From NCBI GenBank assembly GCA_020726505.1, contig JAHLEZ010000009.1, positions 1,922,001 to 1,986,000 on the forward strand: a DNA stretch of 64,000 nucleotides, in the 5' to 3' direction. The position numbers were made by a program, and so were the translations under genes. The notes beneath the pieces are model-generated. The model worked only from the letters and a program-made list of their open reading frames with translations. It ran no database searches and was not told the origin of the DNA. Source of the stretch: Leptodontidium sp. MPI-SDFR-AT-0119. Its lineage: Eukaryota; Ascomycota; Leotiomycetes; Helotiales; Leptodontidiaceae. Positions 57,467-64,000 of this stretch are shown here, one piece after another. Numbering within the stretch: the first letter of the stretch is position 1; every line of letters starts with the position of its first letter.

Positions 57467-58581
57467 TTGCCCTCAAACTCCTCGCGTTTCATCCTCGCTA
57501 CATCAGCTCTCATACTGCATGTCATCGCCACCCCTCAAGCTCAAGCTCCTCTGTTCTCGTATACGTTCTGGACAGAGAATAACCATCAGAAATTGAGGCC
57601 TCTAATCCTAAAAAATGGGGCAATGGGCGAGATTGAGCAGAACCTGGACTTAACTGTGTCACCCTTTTCTGAGATCTTATGGCACTTCTCTCGCAAACAG
57701 AGCACCGATCTCAAAGACAAAATTTACGCTTATTTGGGACTTGCAATGACCACGGAAACGGCCTATATCCGAGTTGATTACAACCTTGATCTCCCGAAGC
57801 TCAATCGTCAGGTTGTGTTGCCCACCTGAAGGTACATCAAGGTCTTAACATATTGGAGTTATTTGCTGGTCGCAATCCACCAGAAGGATATTCCTCTTGG
57901 GCACACCCTATCACATCAGGTATATCACGATCAGGGCTCTTTGAAGTCAGAGATCTTCAAATTAAGTGGGAAGCTGCTCTAAATTTGCCTGCGCGTTTCC
58001 AACTTGTTGCGGATAGAGAGAATATCCTGCTGTTGCATGGAGTACATCTCGATACGATTATGAGCTTGGGAGAAGAAATCAGGAATGCCGAGGAAGTGGG
58101 AATACAGACTGTATGCGAAGAATATATGGCTAGTCTGGAGAGGGCGGCGCATACAAGCGCTACCTACCTAACAGGGCAATGGGCTCTCGGCGCTTTTCTT
58201 CAGACAATTATAATAGATCCATTTAAATGTAAGGACTACTCTCAGGTGTACATGAACCGACGACGTACCCTTGAAAGTCATGGACGCCCAAGTCCACTCA
58301 GGTCAATCCTGGTTCCTGGGCAAGTTCTTCTGTTTCATAGATTTTTTGTTACGAGGAAGGATTATTTTGGCCTGGGTCCAAGTACAACAGCAGTTGGCGA
58401 CAAAGTGTTTGTCCTGTTCGGCTGCGCGACGCCATACCTTCTGAGGAGCGAAGGAGACCATCATGTCGTTGTCGGCTGGTGCTACCTACACGGAGCAATG
58501 GTCGGAGAGGCAATACATCAGATGAATAATGGCGAATTGAAGGAGGAGGAAATACTGCTGAGCAAGGTGGCCCAAAAATAG
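57467..58581 (+). pseudogene. HET-type protein, 5'-truncated and frameshifted
   Basis: Plus-strand remains of a heterokaryon-incompatibility-like gene. The first frame (57467-57829) contains the post-HET-domain motif DKIYAYLGLAM and then YIRVDYNLDLPK. The frame shifts by one base near 57810 and continues (AHLKVHQGLNILELFAGRNP) into the 242-codon frame ending at 58581, whose C-terminus has the usual HET-protein tail: FFVTRKDYFGLGPSTTAVGD, PYLLRSEGDH, GWCYLHGAMVGEA. The signal-bearing N-terminal HET domain (SHCWG, WIDSLCI) is absent, and the first codons look unrelated. It lies between the FunK1 pseudogene and an intact HET gene. Confidence 0.8.
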
Positions 58582-59168
58582 CTTGTTGTGACAACTTGTG
58601 GTGAGAAATAAAAGACATCTATCTAAGATCTCAACTGATCGGTTTATAAAGTCCGGAACAGAATCCTCCTCTTTCATATTCCTACTCTTTCACATTTTCT
58701 AGTCACGCCGCTGTGTGAGGAATGTAGAGACACTTAGCTATAGCACGAGACGCAAAACAAAGACATCAGTGCTAAAGTTCTCTCTAAGCTTGTCTCCTTT
58801 CGCTTCAAAATGTTTGGATCTGTTGACCAAAGTTTTCATCTCTGTAATCCTATATAATGATGTGGTAATATACTTGAAGTATATCACGTCGTTAGGTAGG
58901 ATAGATATATCATAGTATGACTAAAGATTACTATCGTTACTAAGTATCAGGGCATGAAAACTATGAATTGAAGTTGAACACGAAGCTCAATCTTGCTAGA
59001 GAAAACTCCTTCGCTATGTAGTCCTTCGTGCTGCTCTGAATCCTGTGGATTCCCTCGATCCCTTGATGATCTAGGTGATCTGTAAGATCTAGCTAGCCGA
59101 GTCTTGGGTTCTCTGTGCAGGTAAGCTGCCGAGCCACAGGTCCAAGGCTCTGGGCCGTTGCATCCTAC
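58582..59168. other. Intergenic, convergent 3' ends
   Basis: 587 bp between the 3' ends of the HET pseudogene (plus) and the HET gene (minus). No coding or RNA feature recognised. Confidence 0.5.
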
Positions 59169-61361
59169 TTAGATAAGATTGATAAAGTACTTATTATTGT
59201 ACCCTGGATAGGTTGAGTTTTCCGCTATACCACCAAGCAATGACTCATCTGCCCAGCATTCTGAATACCAAGGAATTCCATCAGTTCCCCTACCGGACTT
59301 ATATGCACCAATACGGCGGAAGCAGCCACTTGGATATCCTGGGACTGTAGCGCATTCCAATAATAGCCCTTCTGATATCCCAACACTGTGTACAACAGGA
59401 AGAATAAACCAGCCATCTCGATTCCCAGAGCTAGAAATATCTTCGTAAAGTTCATACTCTGCTTCTTGACCAGCAACGCGACAGGTCCAGGTGTTGCCAA
59501 ATTCTCTTCTTACAAGGAAGAAAGGACCGCATAAGTATTGGGTCACAAGTCTCAATATCCCTGAAGTGATCTCACCATATGTATCATCTCCGGTGAAGTT
59601 GAGCTGTATATCCGCAACGCGACAGATAACGTTCATTTGATGTTTTCGCTCTTCCTTGAGATTGGCGGGCGAAACTTGTCCCTTCAGCGAGGCCCAGGTC
59701 CACGACGGTAAATTGGATGAAATTCGCTCATTGTTTGACGTATGCCAGAGCAACTGGGCCTCTAATCTCTTTTTCCATAGACCAGCGACATACTCGTCTC
59801 CAGTCAGGCTGTGAACAGATTTTGCAACTCCGGAGATAGCTACAAGCTTGTCTTTCCAGAGCGTTAATTTGCACCCAGAGTATTTCCTGACTATATTGCA
59901 CCACAGCAACTCGGTATCTCTTCGCTCAAAGCCATGGTAATCTTTACTTTTTGGAAGGCTGTCTCGATATGTTTCGCAAGCAATATTTGTCTTGCACTCC
60001 CAGTAAACCTGCCATTTTGTAAAATGGATAGTTCTAGGAGCGAGAAATCTCTCTTGAAAGGCCCAGCTTCTGCTTGCTAACGGGCTTTGTTCTACACAAG
60101 ACCGAAATATTGTAGCGTCCAGGCAATCAACCCAGGTATCACGAGCAGGGACTCCGACAGGGATCTGAATCCTATGTCGACTAAGGCGGCGTAGGGTCTG
60201 ATCTTCACGAGAAAAGAAACATCCGACACTTCCATCATTGGCGGCCGAGGCGGCGATATTAAGCGCTGAGCCCCCATATACGCCGCTCATCTTTGAGGCT
60301 TCTGCGCACCAGTCCTCTGGCCAGTCCTGCACTATGCAGAGGGAGTCAATCCAAATATAAGCAAAGCCAAGCTGTCTGATGATGTGCAACGCGTCTTTGA
60401 AGGTCTGCGAGAGTTCGACTTCAGGGATCTCGATTCGCCTATCTGTCATATTGTTTCTTGTCAACTGAAGGATTTTCTTAGTGCCCCAGCAATGGCTTAA
60501 GGTCGCATAAAGGGGTTTATTTTGCAAAATGGAAGTGTCGATTAATCTTGCCCGATTTTCGTCCAGAAATACTAATCGGGAGGGCATCTGGTGGGCGACC
60601 GTGCGGCACTCGGGGTGATTCTTCAAACAAGTCTCTAACCACCCTTTGATCATCTTGAAAGTTGAGTTGGATGCAGTAGATAGTTCATTCCGTTTCTCTG
60701 GGGTAGAATGAAACGTTAACGCCGTCACGAAAATGCAGAACTTTGCTAATTTTTGATAGGGGATGAGTGTACCTGGGGCTTGGGACGCTTTCGTTAAAGG
60801 AAGCATTTTGCGAGGTATCGTGAAAGCTTTCATGTTGGTTGCTTTCGTAAAGTGGTGAGGTTTCGTGGTCTCGACACTTGAGCTGGATGTATCAGACCAA
60901 CTAACCAGCCCCTCTAGAACAAAAGAAACTGTTAGCCCGTGCTACTAAGGAAACGTCGTAGCTCTCGATTTTTTTCTGCTTCTAAAATCTTCCTTCAGGT
61001 AAGGAGTCATCATACCTGGATCTTGGGAAGGGTGTAGCTCAACATCAATGTGGAGCTGCTTAAGCGCATCAGTTCCTATAATTCGCCTTATGCGCACGGG
61101 CAATGGTTCCGAGGTAGATATCAATTGTATTAGAAGATTTTTGATCTCCTCAATAGAATAATCAGAGTGAAGATCAAGCTGTTCGAGTTGATTTGAAAAG
61201 ACACAACAAAGGGAGCACCCCTTGCTGGCCGCTTCTCTCAGTGAAGATATTGTACCACAGTTCCGTTGATACTGGATTGGTGCCCATTCATAATGTCCTT
61301 CGAAAAACTTACTGCCACACCACTCAAACCACCCCCGGCACTCAAGGCAGAGGTTATCCAT
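59169..61361 (-). CDS. HET domain protein (heterokaryon incompatibility family), intact
   Basis: Two exons on the minus strand, 61361-61016 and 60913-59169, joined by a 102-nt intron with donor GTATGA and acceptor TTCTAG. Phases fit and the sum is 2091 nt, giving 696 residues, a normal size for the family. The N-terminus has the usual LCLECRGWF and a GCSLCCVF cysteine pair. The HET domain starts around residue 250: YATLSHCWG, then IPEVELSQTFKDA, and AYIWIDSLCIVQD at about 300-311, then NIAASAANDGS. Next come SRSWAFQERFLAPRTIHF and LPSWTWASLKG. HET proteins mediate non-self recognition and programmed cell death in fungi; the partner is unknown. No stop or frameshift inside; this gene escaped the decay seen to its left. 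Confidence 0.92.
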
Positions 61362-63332
61362 GCAAATTAACGATAAGTCAGGTCAACGGATTTCAATATC
61401 TCTCGGGATGGTTTGGGTGAGGTTGAGGTAAAGCTATCTTGAACCGCGCAAATCAATGAAGTTTATTTCGCCCGGCTCTAAACCTATAGGGCCCTAGTCT
61501 ATATTACATAATCCACATCGTTCAGTACCTCCTGAAGTCCGTATAGAAGTGCCTCTTTACTGTTTTCCATTTTTAGTACTTGCCTTAAGTAATCAAGGTC
61601 TTGTGTATAGTTAGTAGCGATTGGACTTAGAGTTTACTCCTTCAAGTGTTCATATCCTATCGTCGGCAACTGAAGTGTCCCAGGACTGCCAGAATATGAG
61701 TCATGTGATCCGCTGAGTAAGCTGTTCGCTGAACAACTTAACGTGGCTGGCCAGCAAAGTCGAACTCCCACCTGTCCGTGGTGCTGGCTACGAACCTGTA
61801 TCTACCTAGGTATGATGCAGAGCCAACGGGAGACAAGCGCATTCGGCTGGAGCTGGTGAGGTGGTGGTGTGGCGTCGAGGCTGGCTCCGCTTGCGATGCC
61901 ATAGCGCCATTCCGAGCTTTCGCTGCAGCCTCATCTCTTTTCTTCCTCAACAACAACAAACAATTATCAACCTCCACCACAACTCCAGATTCGCGTCGCA
62001 GATTGTGTATCGATTCAAAAGGGCCCAAATACCTCTTTTCAGGAGTTTAGAGATCTGCGGAGTTGATTCGACGCCTCTAACGCGTTTAGCGCCAAGTCTA
62101 GTTCACTTTTCTTCGACATCTCCCATGACTCAAATGAGCTTACATTCCAGTTGTGGTCAGCTCAAAAGAGACTCATCTACATCTCATTCGCATGAGAGAA
62201 AGCTACGAGTGATGATTAGGATAAGGGCATTTGTATCTCAAGTTACCCCCTTCTCTTGCTCTTAGAGATGAGATGAGGATTAAACCGACTAAGTTGCAGC
62301 TGGTGAAAACTTCTACCACACTTTACTCACATGACTTCATTCGTGAGATAGCCTACGTCTCGCTTGTAATCATTGCCAAGGGCATAGCTCCTCCAGTGCT
62401 TTAGGATGGTGGATATCTAATTTATTTTATCTCACACAATGCTCGACGAACACGTTCCCAGGTAAACTCTCTTTTATTCAATCGTAAATACCGTGACATC
62501 CGATACATCGCCTGCACAGCTAACTTCTACCCCTCTTTCCATAATCGCCGCTTCTATTTAGGGTCTCATACTTCGCAGTCAACCCTTCTTTACCTTCCTG
62601 TTCCTAGTCAGAATACATCTTCTCCTATCTATTCCCAGTTCTGGTCACCAACTGCTCCGCTCCCAACTCGCTGTTAACCACTCGGCCGTCATCTGGACTA
62701 TCTAGAAGTTCCCTCAGCTGCTTTTGAACTTTTTCTCTATTCTGGCTTGCCTCTTTTGTTCTTTACGCCCTTTTTACCCTTTTTACTCGCTTTGGGTAAG
62801 AAAGAGTTCAGGTGAAGAACCGGTATACCATCTACTAAAGATTTCAAATCCCCTCCGGAACCACAACGAAGGTGGTCCGAGCCGTAATCATATGTTTATC
62901 ATTCCAGTGCCAGTTTGCTTCCTGTCCTGATCCAGTATGTTCGAGTCCATTCCCTGGTTAGAGATACTCATAGACCTATCACTCCTTGCACTAATCCCTA
63001 CAGGGTGTAAGGCTTCGCCGCTCTCGTTTCCAAGCTGAGTGCAGCTGGTTTGGCTTGATGGCAACCTGGAAAAGGCATCGGTCGCCCGAGGACCCGTTGA
63101 CCGGGCTGAGAGTTAGTAGGATTTGGTTAGACGGGGTCCGAGAAAGAGCATTCCAAACGAAGGAAGACAGGAGACGATGACAGCTATGTTTGAAACATTG
63201 GTTAGCCTTTGACTACCGTAACTTTAGGAAGGTTTATTGACTTGTGATTACGTGATCAGATGAGGAAAGCGCTAGAGTTTGAATACACTACGGGAAACAC
63301 CCTCACACCGCCTGGACCTTACCCGTGACCAT
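61362..63332. other. Long intergenic region, no convincing gene
   Basis: About 2 kb upstream of the HET gene and downstream of the rhodopsin-domain gene. Overlapping frames at 61738-62265 on both strands and 62724-62930 lack recognisable domains. The sequence has normal composition with pyrimidine-rich stretches (62560-62780) like fungal promoters or UTRs. No tRNA or repeat boundary found. Confidence 0.4.
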
Positions 63333-64000
63333 CTATATAATCCCCCATGTTGCCTGCCATGGAATATTTGGTTCTTTCTTGCCACTTGCCGACATTATTA
63401 TCATTATCCTCACGATCGATGCAATTGCGCTCAGGAAGCCAACTGAAAATACGGCTATCGTGCCCCATTTGCGCCTTCTCGACAGCTTCATCTTCATGAG
63501 TATAGGTATAGGAAAGAGAGCGACTACAGCACCTTTTTAGCAGTCTGCACGCAATAGCCGGGGTTGAGTGACTTACTAGCAGCATCGGTAGACATATCGG
63601 CTGAAAATGCCCACCACTGGATGACGTGAATTGCATATACATCCCTTTCGGTTGCACAATTACCTTTCAAAGTCAGTACCTAGGTGGCTAGGTAATTACC
63701 TATGACAGATTGAAGTGAAGCTCCACGGACGTACCTCTGAGTCCATCAGAAAATGAATGGCACTCCAAAAATAGGCCAATGATACACCCAACGAAGACTA
63801 GTGCTGTGTAGCCGACTATGACCCACCAGATTATCATATATGTCCTGAGCCGATCTACAAACTTCTTGACTTGGATCAGAAGATAAACTTTGACCAGCCA
63901 TAAGATTGACCAGAATAGAAGAACTGTAGCGAAAAAGACTCTGGAGAAGTAGGCAGCATCATCCTGCATTGTCGCATAGACGGGAGCATCACCACGTCCA
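63333..64000 (-). CDS. Rhodopsin-domain integral membrane protein, 5' end beyond the window
   Basis: Fungal rhodopsin-domain (PTH11-related) membrane protein, partial. Minus-strand exons: from beyond 64000 to 63735, then 63663-63577, then 63523-63333, with introns of 71 and 53 nt and matching phases. Transmembrane helices are seen at VFFATVLLFWSILWLVK, WWVIVGYTALVFVGCIIGLF, AFSADMSTDAA..ALFPIPIL and IAVFSVGFLSAIASIVRI, with conserved ECHSF and the Cys in NCATERD. The reading is open to the window edge, so earlier helices lie outside. The stop (63333-63335) comes earlier than in most relatives, so a short C-terminus or a nonsense change is possible. Function unknown; family members are membrane sensors or unassigned. 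Confidence 0.85.

Noticed and set aside
61738..62265. Overlapping frames of 90-134 codons upstream of the HET gene
   Set aside because: Open on both strands with no recognisable domain; no splice or family evidence.

Overview
The window is nuclear DNA of a filamentous ascomycete (Pezizomycotina). The evidence is short 41-100 nt introns with GT..AG ends and CTRAY-like branch sites, HET-domain, FunK1-kinase and fungal rhodopsin-domain genes, and transposons carrying the scars of RIP. In the transposons, Trp and Gln codons have become TAG/TAA, and LTR pairs differ only by transitions at CpA/TpG sites.

Layout: (1) 0.1-7.1 kb is a gene island with two divergent genes, a 519-codon PLP-dependent ACC-synthase-like aminotransferase (minus) and a 1432-codon full-size ABCC transporter (plus, eight exons). 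This pairing is typical of the edge of a secondary-metabolite or resistance locus. (2) 7.1-9.1 kb holds no convincing gene but has two diverged copies of a GGCAAGGCA-rich repeat. (3) 9.1-50 kb is an AT-rich, heavily mutated transposon nest: a hAT transposase remnant with a 227-bp hAT-type MITE, then a minus-strand Copia element (12.7-33.9 kb). That Copia is split twice, by a Gypsy chromovirus (TSD CTACC) inside its RT and by a Tad-type LINE (10-bp TSD) inside its gag. The Gypsy and the LINE each carry a hAT deletion derivative with a perfect 8-bp TSD. A second Copia (plus) follows at 34-40 kb. A GC-richer, spliced, Ala-rich gene at 40-47 kb has a chromodomain Gypsy (TSD TTAAC) lodged in one of its introns. 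(4) 50.7-57.3 kb is a FunK1 kinase pseudogene split by a 3961-bp TA-inserted DNA transposon whose 914-codon, six-exon transposase has only five nonsense codons. (5) 57.5-61.4 kb has a decayed HET gene and an intact HET-domain gene. (6) At the right edge a rhodopsin-domain membrane protein gene runs off the window.

The insertions can be put in order: Copia A first, then Gypsy 1 and the LINE into it, then the hAT derivatives into those. Target-site duplications prove most joints. No rRNA, tRNA, CRISPR or prokaryote-style operon was seen. The genes most likely to work together are the aminotransferase/ABC transporter pair. The HET/FunK1 group is a typical fast-evolving fungal accessory neighbourhood.
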